From positions 496,001 to 560,000 of the forward strand of contig NZ_JACHYB010000001.1 in assembly GCF_014192515.1 (NCBI RefSeq): a DNA stretch of 64,000 nucleotides, read 5' to 3'. The notes beneath the pieces were generated by a model that saw only the letters and a program-made list of their open reading frames with translations, was not told where the DNA came from and made no database searches. This document shows, one piece after another, positions 53,027 to 60,999 of the stretch. Position numbers and translations under genes: made by a program. The stretch comes from Microbacter margulisiae (GTDB lineage: Bacteria > Bacteroidota > Bacteroidia > Bacteroidales > Paludibacteraceae). Positions within the stretch are counted from its first letter, which is position 1; the number at the start of each line of letters is the position of its first letter.

Positions 53027-54345
53027 CACTAGTGTCCACTAAAAAAACGGCACTGTATAAATATTAAAAAGCAAATAAACTTGGTTCACTTGAACCGCAT
53101 CGTTCATTGAAATTGTTGAAGTTAGATTTGTTGAGCAAATCATTTATGTTGGCTTTGTCCGTTAGTGACATGCTGAGAATCTGAAGCATTTCGTAGATGG
53201 AGCATTCCATCTTCAAGTCATGATGCACAATAGCTACCAAGCAGTAGGCGGTAATAGCCGAGTAAATCTGGATCCTGACAGCATTCTCAGTTACGCCCCA
53301 AAACTTTTGGATATTGAGGTGTTGCTTCATCCACTTGAAAAACAGCTCGATCTGCCATCTGTTCTTGTAAAGCAGCACGACTTGCAAAGCATCAAGACTA
53401 AAAGCATTGGTTAGGAATGTAAACACTCGGTCTTGCTCTTCGTCGTAGAAGACAATTCTTCGTATGGGCTTCGGATAATGCCTTTCGCTCATGTAACCAG
53501 TGAATGTCACCACGGAATCTGAGAGGATGTTTTTCGGCATCCTTCTCTTCCATCTGACTGCCTTGCACTGTAGATTGTTCTTGGCTCTGACCACAAATAA
53601 TGACCTGATTTCGTTGATTCTAAACAATCGTTTGAAATCGTTGTACCCGCGGTCAAACACATAAAAAGATCCTGGTTCATAGGGAATCACATCCATCGCG
53701 TTTACGTCATTTACCGCAGCAGGAGTGATATGGAAGAACATTGGGATCTGAGTTTCCAGGTCAAACAGGGTATGGATTTTAACTCCACCTTTTGTCTTTC
53801 TGAAACGAGCCCATTGATAAATGTTCATACATAAGTCAATGGTCGTTGAATCAAAGGCATAGACTTTACCTCCAAGCTTGAAGATGTTGTCCATACGTTT
53901 TGATTGAGCTTTGCCAACCATGTAATAGGCAAACTCTTCAAAAATGCGATAGTCCCGATTGGTATTTGCCTTGGAAAGATTGCTTAGCTTGACATCACTG
54001 CCAAAACCCAGATGATATCCTTTACCCCTATGCGCACCGATAGCCATCGCCAAATCTCTCAGACTCCTTCTGTTGCAAAGTTGTCCGAACATGAGAACAA
54101 GCAGCTGATTCCAACAGGTAAAAGACTTGATATAGCGGTTTCCTTGGTGCTTGTCTACAATGTGCCTGAATTTATCGGCATTAAGAAACTCGACTAATTG
54201 GGCGAAAACGAACTTCTCTTTATGCATATCGTATTGAATATCAATACAAAGATAAATTGAAATCGTCGCACCCTTTAAAACGCTATAACTATCTAACTTT
54301 CAATATTTTCAAAGATCTTTTGCAATTTTTTAGTGGACACCAATG
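53027..54345 (-). mobile_element. IS4-family insertion sequence in the hydrolase gene
   Basis: A 1319-bp element. Ends read CACTAGTGTCCACTAAAAAA and, inverted, CATTGGTGTCCACTAAAAAA, beginning with CA as in IS4 elements. A 9-bp duplication GTATTTAAT flanks it (53018-53026, 54346-54354). Confidence 0.92.
53064..54227 (-). CDS. IS4-family transposase
   Basis: A 387-residue DDE transposase of the IS4 family, probably the ISPepr1-like group common in Bacteroidota. It has the N-terminal DUF4372-like domain (FAQLVEFLNADKFRHIVDKH) and CWNQLLVLMFGQLCNRRSLR. The catalytic residues are in YAFDSTTIDLC (Asp), FYVFDRGYNDF (Asp) and NRWQIELFFKWMKQHLNIQK (Y/N-R-x-x-I-E). It appears intact. Confidence 0.92.
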   Translation of the reverse strand: MHKEKFVFAQLVEFLNADKFRHIVDKHQGNRYIKSFTCWNQLLVLMFGQLCNRRSLRDLAMAIGAHRGKGYHLGFGSDVKLSNLSKANTNRDYRIFEEFAYYMVGKAQSKRMDNIFKLGGKVYAFDSTTIDLCMNIYQWARFRKTKGGVKIHTLFDLETQIPMFFHITPAAVNDVNAMDVIPYEPGSFYVFDRGYNDFKRLFRINEIRSLFVVRAKNNLQCKAVRWKRRMPKNILSDSVVTFTGYMSERHYPKPIRRIVFYDEEQDRVFTFLTNAFSLDALQVVLLYKNRWQIELFFKWMKQHLNIQKFWGVTENAVRIQIYSAITAYCLVAIVHHDLKMECSIYEMLQILSMSLTDKANINDLLNKSNFNNFNERCGSSEPSLFAF

Positions 54346-54523
54346 GTATTTAATAAATAATGATGGTTTCCCAACAAACGAAACCGGACTGAAAAACCAT
54401 TGTAGAAATAGTTTTCAAGTGGAAACTATCGCTGCAACCGGACATTATCCAATGGTAGAAAAACCGGCAGAATTTAATTTACTATTAGAAAAAGTGCTGA
54501 CAGGAAGGAATGAAATAAACTGT

Positions 54524-54619
54524 TGCTAACGTCGTGTATAAAACATTGGGGTCAGGTATTGTGCCCCGATAGTGATGTTTCCGCAAATCGCCCAATGCCC
54601 ATAGCCTCGGTTGCTAGCA
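54524..54619 (+). other. attC-like site 4 (degenerate core)
   Basis: The inverse core GCTAAC (54525-54530) overlaps the hydrolase stop codon. The right half, CGCCCAATGCCCATAGCCTCGG, is the same as in attC 1 and 2, but the core reads GCTAGCA instead of GTTAGCA. The left half is unlike sites 1 and 2. Confidence 0.6.
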
Positions 54620-54642
54620 CCAAATTTAACAGAAAGACAAGG

Positions 54643-55059
54643 ATGAACAAGGAACTTTTTTTGCGAGAATTTATGATCGAAGTATGGAACAAACAAGGCT
54701 TCGATAAAGTTGAGAAATATATTCATAACGAATACCATATTTATCTTGATACTGCAGATCCATGGGAAGGGAAAACTTTATCACACATCGAATATAAAAA
54801 ACGGTTAAAGTATTCATTTGACTCTTTCCCTGATATGAATTTTGAAATAACTTCGGCTATTGAAGAAGAAAACCATGTGGCTATCACTTGGATTCTAACA
54901 GGGACAAATCTTGGTATGATTGGAGAATTTCCTCCCACAAACAAAAAGATAGAAACCAAAGGGATCACAATCTACCATTTTAAGGATGATTTAATGAGTG
55001 GACATACACAAGTTTTTGACAGAAATACGGTTGCTAAACAATTAGGATTTATACAATAA
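54643..55059 (+). CDS. SnoaL-like ester cyclase/polyketide cyclase-fold protein (cassette 5)
   Basis: A 138-residue protein of the NTF2-like/SnoaL fold starting at ATG 54643, preceded by AAGG. Conserved features are the helical N-terminus with WNKQGFDKVEKYIHNEYHIY, SFDSFPDMNFEITSAIEEEN, and the C-terminal strand GITIYHFKDDLMSGHTQVFD. Family members cyclise polyketides or act as small-molecule isomerases, but most are uncharacterised. It overlaps the next gene by one base. Confidence 0.8.
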   Translation: MNKELFLREFMIEVWNKQGFDKVEKYIHNEYHIYLDTADPWEGKTLSHIEYKKRLKYSFDSFPDMNFEITSAIEEENHVAITWILTGTNLGMIGEFPPTNKKIETKGITIYHFKDDLMSGHTQVFDRNTVAKQLGFIQ

Positions 55060-55400
55060 TGAAAACGAGGAAGGATATTAAAGAGGAATACAAGCAGATG
55101 AAATTCCAAATGGGAGTTTTTCAAATAAAAAACAAATCAAATAACAAAGTATTTGTAGACCATAGCGTTGATATGGCCTCGACATGGAACAGGCATAAAT
55201 TCGAGTTAAAATTTGGTACCCATGTAAACCGGGAGCTGCAAAAAGATTGGAACGAAAAAGGAGAGGATAATTTTGATTTCGGGATCTTATCAGAATTAAA
55301 ACAAGATGATGACAGAAAAGTTGACTATGCAAAGGAATTGCGGTTGCTACAACAAATGATTATCGAAGAAATGAATATCTCAAAAGAACTAAGATATTAG
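55059..55400 (+). CDS. Degenerate GIY-YIG nuclease-like protein
   Basis: A 113-residue protein aligned by eye with the small GIY-YIG proteins of Bacteroidota. MGVFQIKNKSNNKVFVDHSV replaces the usual GIY...YIG strands, followed by WNRHKFELKFGTHVNRELQKDW and FDFGILSEL. The second motif Tyr-Ile-Gly is changed to Phe-Val-Asp, so nuclease activity is doubtful. It overlaps the preceding SnoaL-like gene, suggesting coupled translation. Family call is moderate. Confidence 0.6.
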   Translation: MKTRKDIKEEYKQMKFQMGVFQIKNKSNNKVFVDHSVDMASTWNRHKFELKFGTHVNRELQKDWNEKGEDNFDFGILSELKQDDDRKVDYAKELRLLQQMIIEEMNISKELRY

Positions 55401-55404
55401 TAAA

Positions 55405-55565
55405 CTGACCATAGCACGCGGTCATAAAACATAGCGGTTTCAGTGGGTTTTCAAGCGTTTCGTCCTGCAACAAGTTTTATATAATGTGGAATAAAGATGC
55501 AGCTTCGAAGTTCGGCACATTTCATGCCACCGCCGTTGTGTGCAAGGCAACTGAATCTACCTACT
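55405..55565. repeat. Possible decayed attC-like region
   Basis: This gap contains AGCACGCGGTCATAAAACAT and, 130 bases on, GCCGTTGTGTGCAAGGC, spaced like an attC site. It shares ATAAAACAT with attC 4. Core consensus and complementarity are poor, so the site is uncertain. Confidence 0.3.
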
Positions 55566-55665
55566 AGCCAAATAATAAGACGACTTTAACTTAGACTACA
55601 ACAAAAGGCGTTTTGACTACATCTGTTTTCTGCATGTTGCTGAATTTTGCAACGACAAAAAAAAT

Positions 55666-56520
55666 ATGACAATGGAATTGAAAGACAAAACATTTTTAGT
55701 TACAGGAGGCACTTCGGGCGTTGGAAAGGCCATTGCCACAGGCATCGCCACGACAGGTGCAAATGTTGTAATCGTCAGCCGTAACGCTTCAAACGGACAA
55801 CAAACCGTGAAAGAAATTTCGGCAAAATCAGCTAACAAAAACATATCCTTTCTCACAGCCGATTTAAGTTTAATGGAATCTGTTGTGCAGCTAAGCGAAC
55901 AGTTTAAGCAACAACACCATCAACTACACGGTTTAGTAAATGCGGCAGGTGCGTGGTATTTCAAAAAAGAAATTACAAGCGAAGGTATTGATAAATCTTT
56001 TGCGATAAATTATTTATGTCATTATACACTCACAAACAGTTTACTTGATTTATTAAAAGCAACTGATGATGCGCGCATTGTAACAGTGGCAGGTGCACCA
56101 CGTTTTTTGAATAACCCTAAAATTGATTTGAACGATTTGCAACATACCAAGTATAGTTGGATGAAAGCTATACGTTCAGAGATGTTTGCAAGAGTTTATT
56201 TTGGTTTTGAATTATCAGACAGATTGCAAAATACTTCGGCAAGCTCTATGCTATTTCACCCCGGATTTGTAAAATCAAATCTTGGAAAAAATACAGCACC
56301 ATGGTGGCTCAAACTAATGTTTTCATTTTCACCTGATGTTAGAAATGCCCCTGAAACCTGCGACAGTGGTGTATATGTGGCGACAAAAGAAAATGCGAAA
56401 TCTACCAATGGAAAATTCTTTGACGAAAAAAATAACATCGTTGATATTCGCAAAAACTTTGACCCATCAACCGGTAAAGAGTTGTGGTTGTTGAGTGAGC
56501 AACTTTCATTCAAAAAGTAA
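55666..56520 (+). CDS. Short-chain dehydrogenase/reductase-like protein with unusual active site
   Basis: A 284-residue Rossmann-fold protein. The cofactor motif TGGTSGVGKAIA is near residue 14, VIVSRNASNGQQTV follows, and LHGLVNAAGAWYF holds the NAG-type motif near 88. At the position where the family has Tyr-x3-Lys (RSKLANVLF in retinol dehydrogenase-like members) this protein reads RSEMFARVYFGFELS. Both Tyr and Lys therefore seem to be missing. It may be inactive or use another mechanism. It lies at the 3' edge of the cassette island. Confidence 0.82.
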   Translation: MTMELKDKTFLVTGGTSGVGKAIATGIATTGANVVIVSRNASNGQQTVKEISAKSANKNISFLTADLSLMESVVQLSEQFKQQHHQLHGLVNAAGAWYFKKEITSEGIDKSFAINYLCHYTLTNSLLDLLKATDDARIVTVAGAPRFLNNPKIDLNDLQHTKYSWMKAIRSEMFARVYFGFELSDRLQNTSASSMLFHPGFVKSNLGKNTAPWWLKLMFSFSPDVRNAPETCDSGVYVATKENAKSTNGKFFDEKNNIVDIRKNFDPSTGKELWLLSEQLSFKK

Positions 56521-56574
56521 CTTTGCGATATGGCAAATTCAAAACTTATCCGGATAAAAACAATCAACGAATTT

Positions 56575-56680
56575 CTCCCACTCCCGCAAGGTGTGCAACT
56601 TGTGTGTTGCTTTGGAAAAGCAAGCATTTTTTGTTCTGACGAACAACACACCGATTACAAATCGGCGGCAGCGGGAGCAA
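56575..56680. repeat. Palindromic intergenic repeat
   Basis: CTCCCGC near 56581 pairs with GCGGGAG near 56671. Inside are TGTGTGTTG / CAACACACC and a CCGATTACAAATCGG hairpin. This is the kind of sequence whose translation gives TDYKSAAAG in spurious Bacteroidota proteins. Confidence 0.6.
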
Positions 56681-56699
56681 GGAATAAAGATAACGCATT

Positions 56700-57473
56700 A
56701 TGAGACTTTTTTTGATTCTACTTGGCATTGTAGTTTCAGGTCTTGTTTATGGACAAGAACCTAAAACGACTGATTTTCTGACTGAAATAACCAAACATGA
56801 CATTTCTCATTTGTGGACTCTAAAACAATTTCAAGCAGGAAACGACACTGTTATTGTTGAGCGACAAGAACCGGTTGGTTTTATTGGGGAGAATTATCAG
56901 CGGTTTTATATTCATTTTATTTCGGCTATACAAAACCCGACAGACAAACTTAAATATCTAATTTATGGTAAAACAAAAGTTAAGGAGAATATATGTTCGT
57001 TTCAAGGTCAAATTACTATCAATGAAGCTCGAATTTATGTTGAAGGCGATTTGCCTCCATTAAAACAAGGTTTTGTAAAAGGTATATATGAATTTTATGA
57101 AGATTCTAAACAACAAGGGACCGGAGAATTAACTGGCACTTTTACGACTAACTTTTATATTGATAAAAAAGGAAATATACAATACGACGCTATTTGTTTT
57201 GTAGCAGATGGATTTAATAATAACCAATTTACAGGTCATTGGATAAGTTATAAGACAGGAGAATCAAAAAGATGTAATTGGGGAGACTATAGAATACCTG
57301 AATGTGATTGGCAAAATGGTCGTGATATTGGGGCAGGAGAATTTAGCATCAATGATAAGTATTTAAAGAATGGGTGGGAAAATTATAAACTCGCTTGGGA
57401 AACTTATCCTGAGACCCCTGAAGTTATTAAAGCCAGAGAAAAAGAAAACGAAAAATGGTGGATAAATAAATGA
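56700..57473 (+). CDS. Secreted hypothetical protein
   Basis: A 257-residue protein with a signal peptide (MRLFLILLGIVVSGLVYG). I do not recognise the family. The mature part is beta-rich with many aromatic residues. It includes GQITINEARIYVEGDLPPL, a central GTGELTGTFTTNFYIDKKGN and a Trp/Cys-containing FTGHWISYKTGESKRCNWGD, reminiscent of lipocalin-like or MORN-like strands. Two Cys near 191-200 could pair. It ends in a charged helix. Similar proteins are often found near cassette-like repeats in this phylum (recalled, not checked). Confidence 0.65.
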   Translation: MRLFLILLGIVVSGLVYGQEPKTTDFLTEITKHDISHLWTLKQFQAGNDTVIVERQEPVGFIGENYQRFYIHFISAIQNPTDKLKYLIYGKTKVKENICSFQGQITINEARIYVEGDLPPLKQGFVKGIYEFYEDSKQQGTGELTGTFTTNFYIDKKGNIQYDAICFVADGFNNNQFTGHWISYKTGESKRCNWGDYRIPECDWQNGRDIGAGEFSINDKYLKNGWENYKLAWETYPETPEVIKAREKENEKWWINK

Positions 57474-58265
57474 AAAACAACAACACGTCAAAAATACAAG
57501 AATGTGATGGATTGGTAGTTTCACAGGAATGCATGAACGAACAATGAAGATCCGGCAGATTTACTCCCCGCCTTTGGAGGGGATGGAGGAGGTCGGGTGC
57601 TTGCTGGTTTCCCTACTGATGCAGCTTTGTAATTCGTGCCAAAACATCATTATGAACCGGAATTGTTATGCTGGTGATATTGGCAGATACCCGGCACTAC
57701 GAAGTGGCAGCATAGCATTAACCTAAAGGCAACGCCTTCGGATAGACAAAGTACAACAAAAACGCCCTGTAAGGGCAAGAAATAAGAGATGCCATGTCGC
57801 AATCGCTATCTAGGCTTTGCACACCATCGTGTTTCATACCAATGCCATTCGGCGTGGAAACCCCGGAGCGATGCTACCGGGTTGATGACAGATCAGGCTT
57901 TCAGCCTGAATATATGAATCGTGATGAGGTGAAAAATATTGATAATAAATAATATGCTGGTACAGATTGCAAACTGCGAGTATTCGGAAGATCCAAAATC
58001 ATGTGATCTGTTTTTTGTGGGCAATTATTTTTAGAATAAAAATCAGATACTCATATTAATAAGGATGCATTATATTCTTTTTACCTGAGATTTGCCGGAC
58101 GATGGTTTGGGGATGAAATTTTTGTCTAATTTTACATTTTCAAAATGAAGCGGACAGATGGCATAAAAGTTTGTTTGTGTTGTCTTGAAGGATTGCCATG
58201 AAACAATGGACAAGCCTTTGTTCCTGCTTTGACGTCTCTTCATATATAATGTTTTACAAATAGCT
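57474..58265. other. Repeat-rich intergenic region without genes
   Basis: No supported gene. It holds the inverted copy of repeat A and short hairpins: AAGGCAACGCCTT near 57726, GCCCTGTAAGGGC near 57764 and TCAGGCTTTCAGCCTGA near 57893. The last 200 bases before the C-S lyase show no clear promoter. Confidence 0.65.
57542..57600 (-). repeat. Dispersed repeat A, copy 2 (inverted)
   Basis: AATGAAGATCCGGCAGATTT followed by CTCCCCGCCTTTGGAGGGG is the reverse complement of 39061-39118 with only a few differences. Confidence 0.8.
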
Positions 58266-59435
58266 ATGGATTACAATTTTGATGAACGTATCGACCGGAG
58301 AGGAACGAACAGTGTGAAGTATGATTTGTGCCGCACGCTTTTCGGGACGGACGACATTATTCCCATGTGGGTTGCCGACATGGATTTCCGCACGCCGGAT
58401 TTTATTATTGAATCATTGGGGAAACGATGTGAGCATCCGGTTTTCGGCTACACCATTTTACCTTCTTCCCTGTTGGATGCTTTTTGTGCATGGACACAAA
58501 AGCGTTATTCATGGGAAGTTCATCCTTCGGATGTTGATTTTGTTCCCGGCATTGTGACAGGAATTAATCTGGCTATCCAGACTTTTACAAAGCCCGGCGA
58601 TAAAATCATTGTGCAACCTCCGGTATATCCGCCTTTTTTCAATGCCCCCAAAATGAACGGGCGGCATGTGGTTTGGAATTCTTTGAAAGAAGTGGATGGC
58701 AGGTTTGAAATGGATTTCGATGCACTGGAAAAACAGATCGACAACCGCACTACAATGTTGATCCTTTCGAATCCCCATAATCCCGGAGGGCGTGTATGGA
58801 GTCGCGAAACGTTGCAAAAGCTCGCGTCCCTCTGTTATCAAAAAGGAGTGCTGATTGTTTCCGACGAGATTCACGCCGACATGACCTATAACACGGCCAC
58901 TCATGTTCCTTTTTCTACAGTATCCGGGGAGGCAGCATGCAATAGCATTGTCTTTATGTCGCCCAGCAAAGCGTTTAATATTCCCGGCATTATCGGATCA
59001 TTTATCGTAGCTCCTGATAAAAATTTATACCGGCGCTTTCATAATACATTGATGCAACTTGATTTGCATGGTAATCTTTTTGCATACGAAGCGATGCAGG
59101 CTGCCTATCATGATGGTGAAGAGTGGCTTAACCAAATGATTGCTTATATCCAGTCAAATGCGGGTATGGTAGTATCTTATTTTACTAAAGAATTACCGGC
59201 TGTTAAAGCCATGATGCCGGAGTCTTCCTTTTTGGTATGGATTGACTTCTCGGAGCTGAACCTGAGCGATCAGGCATTGAAACAACTCCTGGTGGAAAAA
59301 GCAGGCATCGGACTGAATGAAGGCATCTCTTTTGGCCCGGGTGGGGCAGGACATCAACGCATGAATATCGGTACCCCGCGCTCTATTGTTTCAGAAGCGC
59401 TTCAGCGTATATCACATGCGGTGAAAGAGGGGTAA
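58266..59435 (+). CDS. MalY/PatB-family C-S lyase (PLP-dependent)
   Basis: A 389-residue fold-type I PLP enzyme. The family signature is IIPMWVADMDFRTPDFI near residue 32. PVYPPFFNAPKMNGRHVV is near 121 and LSNPHNPGGRVWSRETL near 165. The PLP lysine region is VFMSPSKAFNIPGI near 230, and FLVWIDFSEL precedes the C-terminal NIGTPRS. MalY/PatB enzymes split cystathionine or cysteine to pyruvate, ammonia and thiol; some have regulatory roles. Confidence 0.9.
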   Translation: MDYNFDERIDRRGTNSVKYDLCRTLFGTDDIIPMWVADMDFRTPDFIIESLGKRCEHPVFGYTILPSSLLDAFCAWTQKRYSWEVHPSDVDFVPGIVTGINLAIQTFTKPGDKIIVQPPVYPPFFNAPKMNGRHVVWNSLKEVDGRFEMDFDALEKQIDNRTTMLILSNPHNPGGRVWSRETLQKLASLCYQKGVLIVSDEIHADMTYNTATHVPFSTVSGEAACNSIVFMSPSKAFNIPGIIGSFIVAPDKNLYRRFHNTLMQLDLHGNLFAYEAMQAAYHDGEEWLNQMIAYIQSNAGMVVSYFTKELPAVKAMMPESSFLVWIDFSELNLSDQALKQLLVEKAGIGLNEGISFGPGGAGHQRMNIGTPRSIVSEALQRISHAVKEG

Positions 59436-59587
59436 TCAAATGACCGAGTAGCAGAACAGCAGGAAGTCATGTTTAATTGGCAATTGACAATGTGAAGGTG
59501 TTCATGCCTGAATAGTGTTGACAAATTTGAAGATCAGAATTTTTTCTTCACTTTAGCTATCCATAATCATTTTTTAATTTTATCCTA

Positions 59588-59621
59588 TTTGCCGAAAAGT
59601 GAGCGAAAAAGGCTATATTTG
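59588..59621 (+). promoter_or_regulatory. Promoter of the lysC-lysA unit (TTTG-N22-TATATTTG)
   Basis: TTTG at 59588-59591 and TATATTTG at 59614-59621 are separated by 22 bases, one more than the usual maximum. The lysC ATG is 43 bases beyond the -7 box. Confidence 0.65.
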
Positions 59622-59664
59622 CAGTTGATAAATAAGTTGTCTTACAAACCCTATTTTTCATAAA

Positions 59665-60975
59665 ATGAAGGTATTAAAATTTGGAGGTACATCGGTTGGA
59701 TCGGCGCAACGTATGAAAGAAGTTGCAAAACTTATTTGCGATGGAGATCAAAAGGTTGTAGTGTTGTCGGCTATGTCGGGTACTACGAACACATTGGTAG
59801 AAATTGCCGATTATTTCTACAAAAAGAATCCGGTGGGAGCATTGGAAGTCATCAACAAGCTGGAAAAGAAGTATTACCACACCATAGGCGAATTGTATAC
59901 TAAGCCGGCTATATTGCAGGAAGCTGAATCAGGCATAAAAACCCATTTTAATTATATCCGGACTTTCTCCAAAAGTATTTTTACATTGTTTGAGGAAAAA
60001 ATCATTCTGGCTCAGGGCGAGATGCTTTCAACCATGATGATGCAACTTTATCTGAAAGAACTGGGCATTAACTCCATTTTACTGAATGCATTGGAATTTG
60101 TCAAAACAGATAAGAACGGAGAGCCCGATAATGCGTTCATCCGCGAAAACTTAAACAAACAACTCCAGCAATATCCTGATGCCGAAATCTATATCACACA
60201 GGGCTATATCTGCCGTAATTTCTATGGAGAGATTGATAACCTGCAACGCGGAGGCAGCGACTACACTGCTTCTTTGCTGGGAGCTGCTTTAGATGCCGAA
60301 GAGGTGCAAATATGGACCGATATTGACGGGATGCATAATAATGATCCCCGCTTTGTAGAGAATACCCATCCTGTGCGTAATCTTCATTTTGAAGAAGCTG
60401 CGGAACTTGCTTATTTCGGTGCAAAAATATTACATCCAACCTGCGTGTTGCCGGCCAAGTTGAGCAATATTCCTGTTCGCTTATTGAACACGATGGATCC
60501 ATCGGCGTTGGGTACACTTATTTCAAACGAAACAGAGCATGGCAAGGTAAAGGCAGTAGCAGCAAAAGATGGCATTACGGCGATCAAGATTAAATCGGGA
60601 CGAATGCTGTTGGCATATGGTTTCATGCGCAAAGTGTTTGAAATATTTGAAAGCTACCAGACTGCAGTGGATTTGGTAACTACTTCGGAAGTAGGTGTTT
60701 CCGTAACGATTGATAAGGTAAAACATCTGGAAGAAATTGTCAATGACTTGAAAAAACTGGGTACAGTTACCGTTGACCACGACATGGTTATTATTTGTGT
60801 GGTAGGAGATATTTATCACGAATACAACGGTTTGCAGGCATTAGTAGTGAATGCGTTAAAAGAAGTACCCATTCGTATGGTAAGCTACGGAGGAAGCGAT
60901 TACAATATCTCTTTCCTCATCAAGAAAGAGGACAAACAAAAAGCATTACAAGCATTGCAGTCCATTTTTGAGTAA
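59665..60975 (+). CDS. lysC: Aspartate kinase (monofunctional)
   Basis: A 436-residue enzyme that phosphorylates aspartate, the first step to lysine, threonine and methionine. The N-terminal KFGGTSVGSAQRM, the LSAMSGTTNTLVE loop and the RGGSDYTASLLGAAL signature near residue 194 are diagnostic. Residues about 300-436 form two ACT domains (VGVSVTIDKV, then RMVSYGGSDYNISFLI) for amino-acid feedback. It is 24 bases before lysA, so the pair forms a lysine-pathway operon. Confidence 0.93.
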   Translation: MKVLKFGGTSVGSAQRMKEVAKLICDGDQKVVVLSAMSGTTNTLVEIADYFYKKNPVGALEVINKLEKKYYHTIGELYTKPAILQEAESGIKTHFNYIRTFSKSIFTLFEEKIILAQGEMLSTMMMQLYLKELGINSILLNALEFVKTDKNGEPDNAFIRENLNKQLQQYPDAEIYITQGYICRNFYGEIDNLQRGGSDYTASLLGAALDAEEVQIWTDIDGMHNNDPRFVENTHPVRNLHFEEAAELAYFGAKILHPTCVLPAKLSNIPVRLLNTMDPSALGTLISNETEHGKVKAVAAKDGITAIKIKSGRMLLAYGFMRKVFEIFESYQTAVDLVTTSEVGVSVTIDKVKHLEEIVNDLKKLGTVTVDHDMVIICVVGDIYHEYNGLQALVVNALKEVPIRMVSYGGSDYNISFLIKKEDKQKALQALQSIFE

Positions 60976-60999
60976 AGAATATTTGATTTCGAACAAATT

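Larger units (their letters stand above)
52383..54529 (+). pseudogene. Alpha/beta hydrolase split by an IS4-family element (cassette 4)
   Basis: The 5' part (52383-53026) starts at ATG 52383 and has TTVLFLHGWCIDGTYW near residue 25 and the nucleophile elbow IIGHSMAGE near 95. The reading frame is interrupted after LYL at the IS boundary. The 3' part (54346-54529) resumes as NNDGFPTNETGLKN and includes GHYPMVEKPAEFN with the catalytic His. Removing the IS and one copy of the 9-bp duplication restores one uninterrupted frame of about 276 codons ending within the attC inverse core. The gene was thus recently intact but is now inactive. Confidence 0.9.
44629..54619 (+). mobile_element. Integron-like gene-cassette array without integrase (CALIN)
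   Basis: All cassette genes run on the plus strand and each is followed by an attC-like imperfect palindrome. The decisive feature is that the first bases of each cassette match, in reverse complement, the inverse core at that cassette's own end: GTTATGCCC/GGGCATAAC, GTTAGCGGT/ACCGCTAAC, GTTAGGCACA/TGTGCCTAAC, and, with two mismatches, GTTAGCAGCA/TGTTGCTAAC. This is what the circular cassette intermediates of integrons predict. No integrase gene or attI is visible in the window. Two insertion sequences have entered the array. Confidence 0.75.

Noticed and set aside
56530..56703. 57-codon frame overlapping the start of the next gene (ATGA)
   Set aside because: It runs through a palindromic intergenic repeat and yields the TDYKSAAAG-type peptide common in spurious Bacteroidota annotations.
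44383..58158. Shared TTACATTT ... GAAGCGGACA sequence near 44387 and 58131 as direct-repeat boundaries of the cassette island
   Set aside because: The shared blocks are only 8 and 10 bases, with a 7-base gap difference. Matches of this length are expected by chance in 64 kb.
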